A stretch of 64,000 nucleotides of DNA, taken from Actibacterium ureilyticum (lineage in GTDB: Bacteria; Pseudomonadota; Alphaproteobacteria; Rhodobacterales; Rhodobacteraceae). The stretch spans positions 1,132,313 to 1,196,312 of the forward strand of contig NZ_NSBT01000037.1 of assembly GCF_002285435.1 (NCBI RefSeq), written 5' to 3'. Below are positions 16,344 to 25,454 of this stretch, in pieces. A model generated the notes under the pieces. The model made no database searches. It was not told the origin of the DNA and saw only the letters and a list, made by a program, of their open reading frames with translations. The translations under genes were made by a program, and so were the position numbers. Position 1 is the stretch's first letter. Every line of letters begins with the position of its first letter.

Positions 16344-17447
16344 ATGGCCCAGCCAACGGCCCCCTTGCGCACAGCATCCGGAACGCACGCGATCTGGATG
16401 CCGCGGCTCGAGGCGGTCATCCTGCCGCTTGCCGCGCTGATCGCCGGTCTGGCTGTGTTTTCGCTGTTCCTGATCGGGTTGGGAAAATCGCCGCTCACCT
16501 TCTTTGCGCTGGTCTACAAAGCCGGGTTCGGAACGGGCTTTTCGTGGCAGAACACCCTGTCCCGCGTCGCGCCGCTGTTGTTCGCGGGGCTTTGTGTCGC
16601 GCTTCCGGCGCGGCTGGGTCTGGTGGTGATCGGCGGCGAAGGGGCGATCGCCCTGGGCGGCCTGGCGGCGGCGGTCACGGGCGTCTGGTGCGGGGCGTTG
16701 CCGGGGGCGCTGGGGCTAATGCTGATGGCGTCCGCAGCCTTCTGTGTCGGCGGCGCCTGGATCGGGACCGTCGGGTTTCTGCGGATCCGGCGCGGCGTGA
16801 ACGAAACCATCGCATCGCTTTTGATGTCCTATATCGCGATCGCGCTGATGAACCATCTGGTCGAAGGCGCCTTCCGCGACCCGGCCAGCCTGAACAAGCC
16901 GTCGACCGCGCCGCTGCCCGCAGCGCTTCGGGTCGGTGACATGCCCATCGGGATCGAAGTCCACTGGGGCCTGGGGATCGGGGTGCTTTGCTGCGTGCTG
17001 TGCTGGGTATTGCTCGACCGCACGACCATCGGTTTTGCCGCGCGTGTTGCGGGCGATAATATCAGGGCGGCGCAGGTGCAGGCGCTGCCGGTGGGCCGGC
17101 TGATCACCGGCTTCACCGCGCTTGGCGGCGCGATGGCGGGCCTGGCCGGATATTTCGAGGTGACGGCGATCCATGGCGCGGCCAACGCATCGTTGGTCGC
17201 GGGGTACGGGTTCACCGGGATCCTTGTGGCGTTCCTGGCCCGGCACAACCCGCTGGCGATCATCCCCGTGGCGATCCTGCTGGCGGGGTTCCAAGCCTCG
17301 TCCGGGCTGATCCAGCGGCGGATGGATCTGCCTGATGCGACCATCCTGGTCATGCAGGGTATCGTCTTCGTCACGCTGTTGCTCAGCGAAACGCTTTACG
17401 GGCGGCTGCGCCTTTTCCGGCCCGACAGGTGGGAGCAACGGGCATGA
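16344..17447 (+). CDS. ABC permease of the BMP transporter (1)
   Basis: A 367-aa inner-membrane permease of the BPD_transp_2 type (YufP/NupP-like), with about 8-10 helices and a cytoplasmic loop for the ATPase. It contains the family signature GGEGAIALGGLAAA near residue 95. Its ATG follows the binding-protein stop directly. The paired permease overlaps its end by 4 bases (ATGA), as expected for a heterodimeric channel. Confidence 0.85.
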   Translation: MAQPTAPLRTASGTHAIWMPRLEAVILPLAALIAGLAVFSLFLIGLGKSPLTFFALVYKAGFGTGFSWQNTLSRVAPLLFAGLCVALPARLGLVVIGGEGAIALGGLAAAVTGVWCGALPGALGLMLMASAAFCVGGAWIGTVGFLRIRRGVNETIASLLMSYIAIALMNHLVEGAFRDPASLNKPSTAPLPAALRVGDMPIGIEVHWGLGIGVLCCVLCWVLLDRTTIGFAARVAGDNIRAAQVQALPVGRLITGFTALGGAMAGLAGYFEVTAIHGAANASLVAGYGFTGILVAFLARHNPLAIIPVAILLAGFQASSGLIQRRMDLPDATILVMQGIVFVTLLLSETLYGRLRLFRPDRWEQRA

Positions 17448-18367
17448 GCGGCGATCTGGGGCTTTGGGCCGTCCCCGTCGCGATGCTTGGCGGAGCGATC
17501 CGGGTCTCGACGCCGTTCCTGTTCGTGTCGCTGGGCGAATGCCTGACCGAACGGTCGGGGCGCATTAACCTGGGGCTCGAAGGCACGCTGACCTTCGGTG
17601 CGATGGCGGGCTATGCGCTGGCCTTCGAAAGCGGCTCGGCCTGGGTCGGGGTCGGTGCCGCGGCGGCCGCCGGTGCTGGGTTCGGGGCGTTTCACGGCTG
17701 GATTTGCCGGTTCAAGGGCGTGAACGATATCGCCATGGGGATCGCGCTGATGTTGCTGGGTATCGGCCTGGCGTTCTTTTTCGGCAAACCCTATATCCAG
17801 CCGGTCGCGCCGGATCTGCCATCGATCCCGTTCGGGTTCTGGTCGGACGTGCCGCAGGTTCAGGCGGCGCTGCAGGTTAACGTGCTGTTCTTGGTGGGGG
17901 TCGCCCTGGCCTTTGGCATGGCCTGGATGCTTCGCAACACCGCGCTTGGATTGCGCATCCGCGTCGTCGGCGACAGCACCGAGGCCGCGCGCGCCATCGG
18001 CATCGCACCGGATCGGGTGCAGCTGTGGGCGACGGCGGCCGGAGGCGCCCTTGCGGGCGTCGCGGGGGCTTATCTGTCGCTTTACTATCCCGGAAGCTGG
18101 AACGAGGGGCTGTCGTCGGGTCAGGGCCTGATGGCCGTGGCGCTGGTCATCTTTGCCCGCTGGAACCCGGTCCTGTGCCTGTTCGCCGCGCTTTTGTTCG
18201 GCGCGGCCGGGGCGCTTGGTCCGGCGCTTCAGACGGTGGGTTTCACATCGGGCTATTACCTGTTCTTCGCGGCGCCATATGTCCTGACCCTTGCGCTGCT
18301 CATTTTCACCTCGACCCCGGGCAATGCGCTAGACAGCGCGCCGGGTGAATTGTCGATCACCAAATAG
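17444..18367 (+). CDS. ABC permease of the BMP transporter (2)
   Basis: A 307-aa permease (YufQ/NupQ-like) with the sequence LTERSGRINLGLEG near residues 34-47, the conserved Glu-Gly segment of this family. It starts within the stop codon of permease 1. The formamidase gene follows after 9 bases with an AGGAGG site in between, so the enzyme is cotranscribed with the transporter. Confidence 0.85.
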   Translation: MSGDLGLWAVPVAMLGGAIRVSTPFLFVSLGECLTERSGRINLGLEGTLTFGAMAGYALAFESGSAWVGVGAAAAAGAGFGAFHGWICRFKGVNDIAMGIALMLLGIGLAFFFGKPYIQPVAPDLPSIPFGFWSDVPQVQAALQVNVLFLVGVALAFGMAWMLRNTALGLRIRVVGDSTEAARAIGIAPDRVQLWATAAGGALAGVAGAYLSLYYPGSWNEGLSSGQGLMAVALVIFARWNPVLCLFAALLFGAAGALGPALQTVGFTSGYYLFFAAPYVLTLALLIFTSTPGNALDSAPGELSITK

Positions 18368-18376
18368 GAGGAAGGC

Positions 18377-19393
18377 ATGAACGGACTGGGCGGATTGAAC
18401 AAATCGAAACAGGGTGTTGTCATCGGCATGGTGCAGCTGCAACTGCCGGTCGTGGTCACCCCGGACGATCTGGCGCGGCAGACCCGGAAGATCGTCGATA
18501 TGGTCGGCAAGGCGCGGCGCAACATGGGAACGATGGATCTGGTCGTGTTTCCGGAATACGCGCTGCACGGCCTGTCGATGGACACCAATCCCGACATTAT
18601 GTGCCGCCTCGACGGCCCCGAGGTCGCGGCGTTTAAGGCCGCCTGTAAAACGCATAAGATCTGGGGCTGTTTCTCGATCATGGAGCTGAACCCGGGCGGG
18701 ATGCCCTATAATTCGGGCCTGATCATCGACGATCAGGGCGAAATCCGGCTGTATTACCGCAAAATGCATCCTTGGGTACCGGTTGAGCCGTGGGAGCCGG
18801 GCAACACGGGCATACCGGTCTGCGACGGGCCGAACGGCTCGAAACTGGCGCTGATCATCTGCCATGACGGCATGTTCCCCGAGATGGCGCGCGAATGCGC
18901 CTATAAAGGGGCCGAGATCATGATCCGCACCGCTGGCTATACCGCGCCGATCCGCGAAAGCTGGCGCTTTACCAACCAGTCGAACTCCTTTTGCAACCTG
19001 ATGGCCACCGCGAATGTCTGCATGTGCGGCAGCGACGGCACTTTCGACAGTATGGGCGAGGCGATGATTGTGAACTTCGACGGCCAGGTCATCGCCCATG
19101 GCACCACCGGCCGCCCGGACGAGATCATCTCCGCCGAACTGCGCCCCGATCTGATCCGCGAGGCGCGGCTGGGCTGGGGGGTGGAAAACAACATCTATCA
19201 GTTCGGGCATCGCGGCTATGTCGCCGTCAAGGGCGGCGCGCAGGACTGCCCCTATACCTATATGACCGATCTGGCCGCCGGGCGGTATCGGCTGCCGTGG
19301 GAGGACGACGTGCAGGTGACCGACGGGACCGTATGCGGGTTCCCGCCCCCCACACGGCTTTATAGAAACGGCACGAAGGAGGCCGCCGAATGA
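18377..19393 (+). CDS. amiF: Formamidase (nitrilase superfamily)
   Basis: A 338-aa nitrilase-fold amidohydrolase that cleaves formamide to formate and ammonia in the cytoplasm. The Glu-Lys-Cys triad is E60 (FPEYALHG), K129 (YYRKMHPW) and C162 ([10 protein letters not shown]). The spacing K to C (33) equals that of Helicobacter AmiF. Long identical blocks such as [26 protein letters not shown] and [13 protein letters not shown] support AmiF rather than the wider-range aliphatic amidase AmiE. It sits between transporter permeases and the biuret-hydrolase-like gene, tying formamide use to the same nitrogen response. Confidence 0.9.
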   Translation: MNGLGGLNKSKQGVVIGMVQLQLPVVVTPDDLARQTRKIVDMVGKARRNMGTMDLVVFPEYALHGLSMDTNPDIMCRLDGPEVAAFKAACKTHKIWGCFSIMELNPGGMPYNSGLIIDDQGEIRLYYRKMHPWVPVEPWEPGNTGIPVCDGPNGSKLALIICHDGMFPEMARECAYKGAEIMIRTAGYTAPIRESWRFTNQSNSFCNLMATANVCMCGSDGTFDSMGEAMIVNFDGQVIAHGTTGRPDEIISAELRPDLIREARLGWGVENNIYQFGHRGYVAVKGGAQDCPYTYMTDLAAGRYRLPWEDDVQVTDGTVCGFPPPTRLYRNGTKEAAE

Positions 19394-20067
19394 GCACCAT
19401 CGACAGCCGACCCTATAAGTGGCCCTATAACGGTGATCTGCGCCCCGAAAACACGGCGCTGATCATCATCGACATGCAGACCGACTTTTGCGGCAAGGGC
19501 GGGTATGTGGATGCGATGGGGTATGATCTGTCGCTGACCCGCGCCCCGATCGCGCCGATCAAGGCGGTTCTGGCGGCGATGCGCGCCAAGGGATATCACA
19601 TCCTGCACACGCGCGAAGGGCACCGCCCGGACCTGAGCGATCTGCCCGCCAACAAGCGCTGGCGCTCGCAGCAGATCGGCGCGGGCATCGGCGATCCGGG
19701 CCCCTGCGGCAAGATCCTTGTACGCGGCGAGCCCGGCTGGGACATCATCGACGAGCTCTATCCTCAGGACGGCGAAACCATCATCGACAAGCCCGGCAAG
19801 GGCAGCTTCTGTGCCACCGATCTGGAACTTGTGCTGCGGATGCGGGGGATCGAGAATCTGGTGATCTGCGGGATCACCACCGATGTCTGCGTATCGACCA
19901 CCATGCGCGAGGCGAATGATCGGGGCTTTGAATGTGTCGTGCTCGAAGATTGCTGCGGCGCGACCGACAGGGGCAATCACGACGCGGCGATCAAGATGGT
20001 GACGATGCAGGGCGGTGTGTTCGGCGCGGTCGCCGACAGCAGGACCCTGATCGCAGGGCTGGTCTGA
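19390..20067 (+). CDS. biuH: Biuret amidohydrolase (isochorismatase fold)
   Basis: A 225-aa cysteine hydrolase closely resembling, from memory, the characterised biuret hydrolase of Rhizobium leguminosarum. Conserved stretches include [20 protein letters not shown] and [20 protein letters not shown]. The triad D28, K134, C167 is spaced exactly like the D36, K142, C175 I recall for that enzyme. It would convert biuret to allophanate plus ammonia, and allophanate hydrolase is encoded 3.5 kb downstream. It overlaps formamidase (ATGA) and the ATPase gene (TGATG). A ureidoacrylate-type (RutB) activity is the main alternative but no other rut gene is present. Confidence 0.8.
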   Translation: MSTIDSRPYKWPYNGDLRPENTALIIIDMQTDFCGKGGYVDAMGYDLSLTRAPIAPIKAVLAAMRAKGYHILHTREGHRPDLSDLPANKRWRSQQIGAGIGDPGPCGKILVRGEPGWDIIDELYPQDGETIIDKPGKGSFCATDLELVLRMRGIENLVICGITTDVCVSTTMREANDRGFECVVLEDCCGATDRGNHDAAIKMVTMQGGVFGAVADSRTLIAGLV

Positions 20068-21572
20068 TGCAGGCCATCGGGCTGGAAACGGTCGGGATGA
20101 CGATGCGGTTCGGGGCGCTGGCCGCGCTGGACAAGGTCTCGGTCCGGATCGCGCCCGGCACGATCCATGCGCTTCTGGGCGAAAACGGCGCAGGCAAGTC
20201 GACGCTGGTGAAATGCATCATGGGTTTTTACCACGCGACCGAGGGCGGGCTGCTGGTCGATGGCAAAGAGGCGCGGATCGCCGATCCGGTGGACGCGCAA
20301 CGGCTGGGGCTTGGCATGGTCTATCAGCATTTCACGCTGGTCCCGTCCCTGACCGGCGCCGAGAACCTGGTGATCAGCCGCGCCGACGCCCCGCCGGTGA
20401 TCGACTGGCCGGCCGAACGCACAGCCATCGACCGGTTCCTGGCCGACCTGCCGTTCAAACCGCCGCTGGACCGGCCCGTCAGTCGTCTGTCGGCAGGCGA
20501 GAAGCAGAAGCTCGAGATCGTCAAGCAGCTCTATCTGGGCAGCCGGTTTCTGATCCTGGACGAACCGACATCGGTCCTGACACCAGCAGAGGCCGATGAG
20601 GTGCTCAGCCACATCCGCGCCCTGTGCCAGTCCGGGCGGATCACGGTGCTGCTGATCACCCACAAGTTCCGCGAGGTGCGCCGGTTTGCCGATGATGTCA
20701 CCGTTTTGCGGCGCGGGCGCCATGCCGGGACCGGAAGCGTCGCCGATCTGAGCGATGACCGGATGGCACAAATGATGATGGGCGACGCCCCCGCCCGCCC
20801 GGTGCTGGACCGCACCGGCACCCACGGCGCGCCGGTTCTGGAGCTGTCGGGTGCGCGGGCGCCGTCGCTGTCGGGACCGAACGGGATCGCCATCGACGAA
20901 CTGTGCGTGCGCGCGGGTGAAATCGTCGGCGTGGCCGGGATATCGGGCAACGGCCAGACCGAGTTGATGGAGATGCTGACCCGCCAACGCCCGCTGACGG
21001 CGGGCCGGATCGCGATCAAGGGGCGCCCCTTCGGTGCCACCCGCGCCGAGGCACAGGCGCTGAACGTGCGCTATCTGCCCGAAGAGCCGCTCCGAAACGC
21101 CTCGGCCCCGCATATGAGTGTGGCGGAGAACCTGGCGCTGCGGGTGTTCGATACCGGCCCCGGCGGCCCGATCCTGTGGCTGAACCGTAAGGCGATGATC
21201 CGCGACGCTCAGGCCCGGATCGCGGCCTATGATATCAAGACAGCCTCGCCACACAGCCCGATTGCAACCTTGTCGGGCGGCAATGTCCAGCGCACGGTGC
21301 TGGCGCGTGAACTGGATGGCGATGTTGACCTTCTAATCGTTGCCAACCCCTGTTTCGGACTGGACTTCAACGCGGTTGCGGCCATTCGCGGGCGCCTGAT
21401 GGCGGCGCGCAATCGCGGGGTGGCGATCCTGTTGATCAGCGAGGATCTGGATGAGATCTTCGAACTGGCCGACCGGATCGCGGTCATGAGCTGCGGGCGG
21501 CTGGCCTTTGTTGCGCAGGCCGGGGCAACGGATGTGGCCGAAATCGGTGCCTATATGGCGGGACGCGCATGA
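20067..21572 (+). CDS. Double ABC ATPase of the BMP transporter
   Basis: A 501-aa protein with two fused ATPase domains (about 1-240 and 255-501), the YufO/RbsA-like arrangement. Domain 1 has Walker [10 protein letters not shown] (about 36-44), signature [12 protein letters not shown] and Walker [12 protein letters not shown]. Domain 2 has a degenerate Walker A (GISGNGQTE) and signature [11 protein letters not shown], normal for this family. It is separated from its permeases by the formamidase and biuret-hydrolase-like genes, an unusual order that implies the enzymes joined the transporter operon as cargo processors. Confidence 0.9.
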   Translation: MQAIGLETVGMTMRFGALAALDKVSVRIAPGTIHALLGENGAGKSTLVKCIMGFYHATEGGLLVDGKEARIADPVDAQRLGLGMVYQHFTLVPSLTGAENLVISRADAPPVIDWPAERTAIDRFLADLPFKPPLDRPVSRLSAGEKQKLEIVKQLYLGSRFLILDEPTSVLTPAEADEVLSHIRALCQSGRITVLLITHKFREVRRFADDVTVLRRGRHAGTGSVADLSDDRMAQMMMGDAPARPVLDRTGTHGAPVLELSGARAPSLSGPNGIAIDELCVRAGEIVGVAGISGNGQTELMEMLTRQRPLTAGRIAIKGRPFGATRAEAQALNVRYLPEEPLRNASAPHMSVAENLALRVFDTGPGGPILWLNRKAMIRDAQARIAAYDIKTASPHSPIATLSGGNVQRTVLARELDGDVDLLIVANPCFGLDFNAVAAIRGRLMAARNRGVAILLISEDLDEIFELADRIAVMSCGRLAFVAQAGATDVAEIGAYMAGRA

Positions 21573-22234
21573 TCGAGATCCCGGCAGATCCATTTGTCTT
21601 TCGCTGCGCGCCCGCGACCCTTGGCCTGGTCGTCATCGACATGCAACGCGACTTCATCGAACCGGGTGGCTTCGGCGAAAGCCTGGGCAATGATGTCGCG
21701 CGCCTTGGGGCAATCGTGCCCACGGTAGCGCGCCTTCTGGCCGGGTTCCGCGCTGCGGGATTGCCGGTGATCCACACGCGCGAGTGCCACAAGCCCGACC
21801 TGTCCGACCTGCCAAGTTCGAAACGGGATCGGGGGGCGCCCAGCCTCAGGATCGGCGATCCGGGTCCGATGGGGCGCATTCTGGTAGCTGGCGAACCGGG
21901 GGCCGAGATCATCCCTGAACTGGCGCCCATCGCGGGTGAGCCGGTGCTGGACAAGCCCGGAAAAGGCGCGTTCTGCAACACCGGTTTCGAAGACTTGCTG
22001 ACCGCACGCGGGCTGCGGCACCTGATCCTTGCGGGCGTCACGACCGAGGTCTGCGTTCAGACCACCATGCGCGAAGCGAATGATCGCGGCTTCGACTGCC
22101 TGCTGGCGACAGACGCCACCGAAAGCTATTTCCCTGCCTTCAAGGCCGCCACGATCCAGATGATCACCGCACAGGGCGGGATCGTCGGCTGGGCCGCCCC
22201 GACACAGGCGATCCTTGGGGCGCTCGATGCTTGA
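21569..22234 (+). CDS. Second BiuH-like cysteine hydrolase (possible triuret hydrolase)
   Basis: A 221-aa isochorismatase-fold hydrolase, clearly a paralogue of the product of 19390-20067. It shares [35 protein letters not shown] and [18 protein letters not shown] with it. The triad is D24, K129, C162. Lining the pocket, CGKGGY of BiuH is replaced by IEPGGF, so specificity probably differs. Triuret hydrolase TrtA is a known BiuH paralogue that produces biuret, and that would complete a triuret-biuret-allophanate route here; this assignment is inference. It overlaps the ATPase gene by 4 bases and the cupin gene by 8. Confidence 0.75.
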   Translation: MIEIPADPFVFRCAPATLGLVVIDMQRDFIEPGGFGESLGNDVARLGAIVPTVARLLAGFRAAGLPVIHTRECHKPDLSDLPSSKRDRGAPSLRIGDPGPMGRILVAGEPGAEIIPELAPIAGEPVLDKPGKGAFCNTGFEDLLTARGLRHLILAGVTTEVCVQTTMREANDRGFDCLLATDATESYFPAFKAATIQMITAQGGIVGWAAPTQAILGALDA

Positions 22235-22562
22235 ACCGGCCCTGATACGCGGGCTGCTGTCGGGCCGCTGGCGCGCGCTGCGGTTCGAGCCGTTCCGGGC
22301 GGGCATCACCATCGGCCGGCTTCTGGACGGCGCACCCGCGATCGCGGTCCTGCGTTACGCGCCGGGCGCGCGGGTCCCGCTGCACGAACATCCGGGCGCC
22401 GAAATGATCCTTGTGCTGGAAGGCAGCCAGTCGGACGAGAACGGCACCTACCGGCGCGGCGATCTGGTCATCAACCCGCCCGGCAGCCGCCATTCTGTCT
22501 GGAGCGATACCGGCTGTGTTGTGCTGCTGCACTGGGCCAAGCCCGTGCGGTTCGTCGACTGA
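22227..22562 (+). CDS. Small single-domain cupin protein
   Basis: A 111-aa cupin of the ChrR-like cupin type. Metal-binding motif 1 is [16 protein letters not shown] (about 51-66: His, His, Glu) and motif 2 includes [11 protein letters not shown] with the last His. Such proteins bind a divalent metal and serve as small enzymes or sensors. It is the last gene of the BMP operon, overlapping the second hydrolase and 18 bases from the convergent LysR gene. No sigma factor is adjacent, so an anti-sigma function is unlikely. Confidence 0.75.
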   Translation: MLEPALIRGLLSGRWRALRFEPFRAGITIGRLLDGAPAIAVLRYAPGARVPLHEHPGAEMILVLEGSQSDENGTYRRGDLVINPPGSRHSVWSDTGCVVLLHWAKPVRFVD

Positions 22563-22580
22563 GCCGCACGCCGGGGGCAA

Positions 22581-23480
22581 TCAGGGCAAAGCGCGCAGGG
22601 CGCTGACCAGATCGCGCATGAAACGTGCCGACGCCACCGGCAGAGTCCGCCCCCGCAACTGCCCCAGCAGCAGGTTGCCGGGCGCCACGTCGCGCACCGC
22701 AAGTGGGCGGGACACCAGGTTCGGCTGGTGATCCATGTCCAGCCCGACGGGAAACTGAAAACTGATCATGTCCTCCCACGCGCCGTAATGGCGCATGAAA
22801 TCGAAGCTTTCGGATTCGATCATCGGCGCAACCTCGACCGAGGTCAGGCGCCGCGCCGCCGTTTCCAGCAGCACCCGGACCGCAAGCTTTTCGGACGGGG
22901 CGACATGGGGAAAGCGCAGCGCGTCGCGCAGGCGGATCTCGGGCTGGTCGGCCAGCGGGTGTTCAGCGCGCATCACCGCATGGATGGGCTGGGCCATGGC
23001 GTGGACGACCTCGAAATCGACCATGGTCAGTGGCTCGAACACCAGCGCGATATCGCTGGCGAATTCCGACAGCTCCCGTTCGGCGGCGACCCGGTCGCGG
23101 GCGTTGACCGAAAAGGTGACGCCGGAATGCCCGGAACGGTAACGCGCGATCTGACGTGGCAGGAAATAGGGCAGCAAGGCCTGCGAACAGGCGATCGACA
23201 CATGCCCCCGGCGCACCCCCGACAGATCCGAGACCTGCGATTTCAGCCGTGCGAAATCCGACCGCTGCGACCGGATGTGATGCAACAGCAGCTCGCCCGC
23301 CGGGTTCAGCCGCACGCCGCGCGGCAGGCGTTCGAAGATCTCGTATCCGAATTCGTCCTCGAACCGGTTGATCCGCCGGTTCAACGCCGAGGCGGTGATG
23401 TTCATGTCCTCGGACGCCTTGCGGATCGACCCGGCACGGATCACCCCCTCGATAAACTCGAAATCCTTCAGATGGCGCAT
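22581..23480 (-). CDS. LysR-family transcriptional regulator of the nitrogen island
   Basis: A 299-aa LysR regulator: N-terminal winged helix (FEFIEGVIRAGSIRKASEDM and SALNRRINRFEDEFGYEIFER, about 5-45) and a C-terminal type 2 periplasmic-binding effector domain (about 90-295). ATG 23480 has a GGGGA site in GGGGAAGAC. ATG 23504 is possible but would lie inside the palindrome at 23498-23514. It is divergent from the allophanate hydrolase gene across 138 bases, the usual arrangement for a LysR activator and its target. The effector could be biuret, allophanate or a related ureide. Confidence 0.9.
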   Translation of the reverse strand: MRHLKDFEFIEGVIRAGSIRKASEDMNITASALNRRINRFEDEFGYEIFERLPRGVRLNPAGELLLHHIRSQRSDFARLKSQVSDLSGVRRGHVSIACSQALLPYFLPRQIARYRSGHSGVTFSVNARDRVAAERELSEFASDIALVFEPLTMVDFEVVHAMAQPIHAVMRAEHPLADQPEIRLRDALRFPHVAPSEKLAVRVLLETAARRLTSVEVAPMIESESFDFMRHYGAWEDMISFQFPVGLDMDHQPNLVSRPLAVRDVAPGNLLLGQLRGRTLPVASARFMRDLVSALRALP

Positions 23481-23497
23481 GTCTTCCCCAAGCAAGT

Positions 23498-23514
23498 GGT
23501 GCATTTTTTGCACC
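23498..23514. promoter_or_regulatory. LysR-type operator palindrome (autoregulatory/atzF)
   Basis: GGTGCA-TTTTT-TGCACC is a perfect 6-5-6 inverted repeat containing the T-N11-A core of LysR boxes. It lies 18 bases before the LysR start and 105 bases before the allophanate hydrolase start. A near-identical copy at 15110-15126 precedes the BMP operon. Confidence 0.75.
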
Positions 23515-23618
23515 GGTTTTGTGAGATAATAGCATTTGTTTTCCCGCCCCTGCCGCCGAATTCTGGGACCCAGGCAACAGGGATCGGCGATGTCACCGGA
23601 AATGATTGGAAAACATGC

Positions 23619-25415
23619 ATGAGCGCTGAAATACCGCTCACACTGACGTCCTTGCGCCGCGCCTATGCCGCCGGGACACCCGCCGCAGACATCATCGAAC
23701 AGGTCTATGCCCGGATTGACGCCGTGGCCGATCCCGGGATCTTCTTGTGCCTGTTCCCGAAAGACGAATTGCTGGCGCAGGCCGCCGCCCTTGGCCCGTT
23801 CGATACCGCAAAGCCGCTTTGGGGCGTGCCCTTCGTCGTCAAGGACAACATCGATGTTGCGGGCAAACCCACCACCGCCGCCTGCCCCGATTTCGCCTAT
23901 CAGGCGACGGAAACCGCATTTGTGGTTCAGCGGCTGCAAGAGGCCGGGGCGCTGCTGATCGGCAAGACCAACCTGGATCAGTTCGCCACCGGGCTGGTGG
24001 GGGTGCGCACGCCCTATGGCGCGCCGAAGAACGCGTTGGATCCCGCGATCGTGCCCGGCGGTTCGTCGGGCGGCTCGGGCGTGGCGGTCGCGCATGGGAT
24101 CGCCAGTTTTTCCTTGGGCACGGACACCGCCGGATCGGGCCGGGTGCCCGCGGCGCTGAACAATATCGTGGGGCTGAAGCCCACGCTGGGCGCATTGTCG
24201 GCGACCGGGCTGGTGCCCGCCTGTCGGTCGCTGGACACGATTTCGGTCTTTGCGCTGACGGTGGCCGATGCCTATGCCGCCTATGCGGTGGCGGCGGTCC
24301 ATGATCCGGCCGACAGCTATGCGTGCAAGGTGCAGACGCCCCCGCTGGTCGCGCCCCCGCCCCGCCCCCGGATCGGCGTGCCATCGCCCGACAGCCTACG
24401 GGTCGAGGGCGACATGGCACAGGCACGGTCCTTTGCCGATACGGTCGCGGCCCTGCGGCAATCGGGCGCCGAGATCGTCGAGATCGACTTCACCCCGCTC
24501 TATGAGATCGCCGAGATGCTGTATTTCGGCCCCTGGGTCGCCGAACGCTATGTCGCGACCGAAACGCTGATGACCAGCAACCCCGATGCGCTGTTCCCGG
24601 TGACGCGGCAGATCATCGGATCGGCGGTTGGTAAGACCGCGGCGGATACGTTCAAGGGGTTTTACAAGCTCAGGGACCTGAGCCGCGACATCGCCCCGGC
24701 CATTGCCGATTGCGATGCGCTTTGCGTGCCCAGCATCCCCACATTCGCCACCGTTGCGGACCTTGAGGCCGATCCGATGGGGCCCAACAACATGCTGGGA
24801 ACCTATACCAATTTCGTGAACCTGATGAACATGTGCGCCATCGCCGTGCCGACGCCCGCGCGCGATGACGGGCGCCCGGGCAGCGTGACCCTGATCGCAC
24901 AGGCCGGGGCGGACGCCAGGATCGCCGCCCTAGCGACCGTGATCGAACGCCTGGGGCAGCGGTATCTGGGGGCGACACCCTGGCCCCTCGATCCGCCAGA
25001 GCTGCCGGAGCAGGTGGCCGACACCGATATCCGGATCGCGGTTTGCGGCGCGCATATGTCGGGCCTGCCGCTGAACCACACGCTGACCGAACGCGGCGCG
25101 CGGCTGGTGCGCACGGATGCGACCGCGCCCGATTACAGCTTTCACGCCCTGCCCGGCGGCGGGATCGCCCGGCCCGGGCTGGTGCGCACCGCGCCGGGCA
25201 AGGGCGCATCCGTCGCGCTGGAGCTTTGGGACATGCCGGTGGAGTCCTTCGGCGGCTTCATGAAAACCATTCCCGCACCGCTGGGCATCGGCACGCTGAC
25301 CTTGGCCGATGGCAGCACCGTTCAGGGCTTTCTGTGCGAGGCCGCCGCGACCGGCGACGCCGAAGACATCACCGCCCTGGCCGATTGGCGACGCTATCTG
25401 GCCCGGACGGCCTGA
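23619..25415 (+). CDS. atzF: Allophanate hydrolase
   Basis: A 598-aa two-domain enzyme that hydrolyses allophanate to ammonia and CO2. The amidase-signature domain (about 1-440) has the Lys-Ser-Ser triad K75 (FVVKDNID), S149 (GGSSGGSG) and S173 (DTAGSGRVP), spaced as in AtzF of Pseudomonas. The separate C-terminal domain (about 465-598, starting near DTDIRIAVCGAHMSGLPLN) completes the full-length form and acts on the first hydrolysis product. No urea carboxylase gene adjoins it, so its allophanate most likely comes from the biuret-hydrolase-like enzyme. It is divergent from LysR and leads the dipeptide-type transporter operon 39 bases downstream. Confidence 0.93.
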   Translation: MSAEIPLTLTSLRRAYAAGTPAADIIEQVYARIDAVADPGIFLCLFPKDELLAQAAALGPFDTAKPLWGVPFVVKDNIDVAGKPTTAACPDFAYQATETAFVVQRLQEAGALLIGKTNLDQFATGLVGVRTPYGAPKNALDPAIVPGGSSGGSGVAVAHGIASFSLGTDTAGSGRVPAALNNIVGLKPTLGALSATGLVPACRSLDTISVFALTVADAYAAYAVAAVHDPADSYACKVQTPPLVAPPPRPRIGVPSPDSLRVEGDMAQARSFADTVAALRQSGAEIVEIDFTPLYEIAEMLYFGPWVAERYVATETLMTSNPDALFPVTRQIIGSAVGKTAADTFKGFYKLRDLSRDIAPAIADCDALCVPSIPTFATVADLEADPMGPNNMLGTYTNFVNLMNMCAIAVPTPARDDGRPGSVTLIAQAGADARIAALATVIERLGQRYLGATPWPLDPPELPEQVADTDIRIAVCGAHMSGLPLNHTLTERGARLVRTDATAPDYSFHALPGGGIARPGLVRTAPGKGASVALELWDMPVESFGGFMKTIPAPLGIGTLTLADGSTVQGFLCEAAATGDAEDITALADWRRYLARTA

Positions 25416-25454
25416 GACAATGCGCATCCATAAGCGCCCCACAAGGAGAGAAGA

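Noticed and set aside
19390-20067. RutB-type ureidoacrylate amidohydrolase
   Set aside because: No other pyrimidine-degradation (rut) gene is nearby and conserved blocks and triad spacing fit biuret hydrolase better; kept only as an alternative.
22728-23618. N-terminal extension of about 300 codons to allophanate hydrolase
   Set aside because: It runs antisense through the LysR gene and adds no known domain; ATG 23619 gives the normal family start and length.
23619-25415. Part of a urea amidolyase (urea carboxylase plus allophanate hydrolase)
   Set aside because: No biotin carboxylase-type gene is fused or adjacent, so urea is not the evident source of allophanate.
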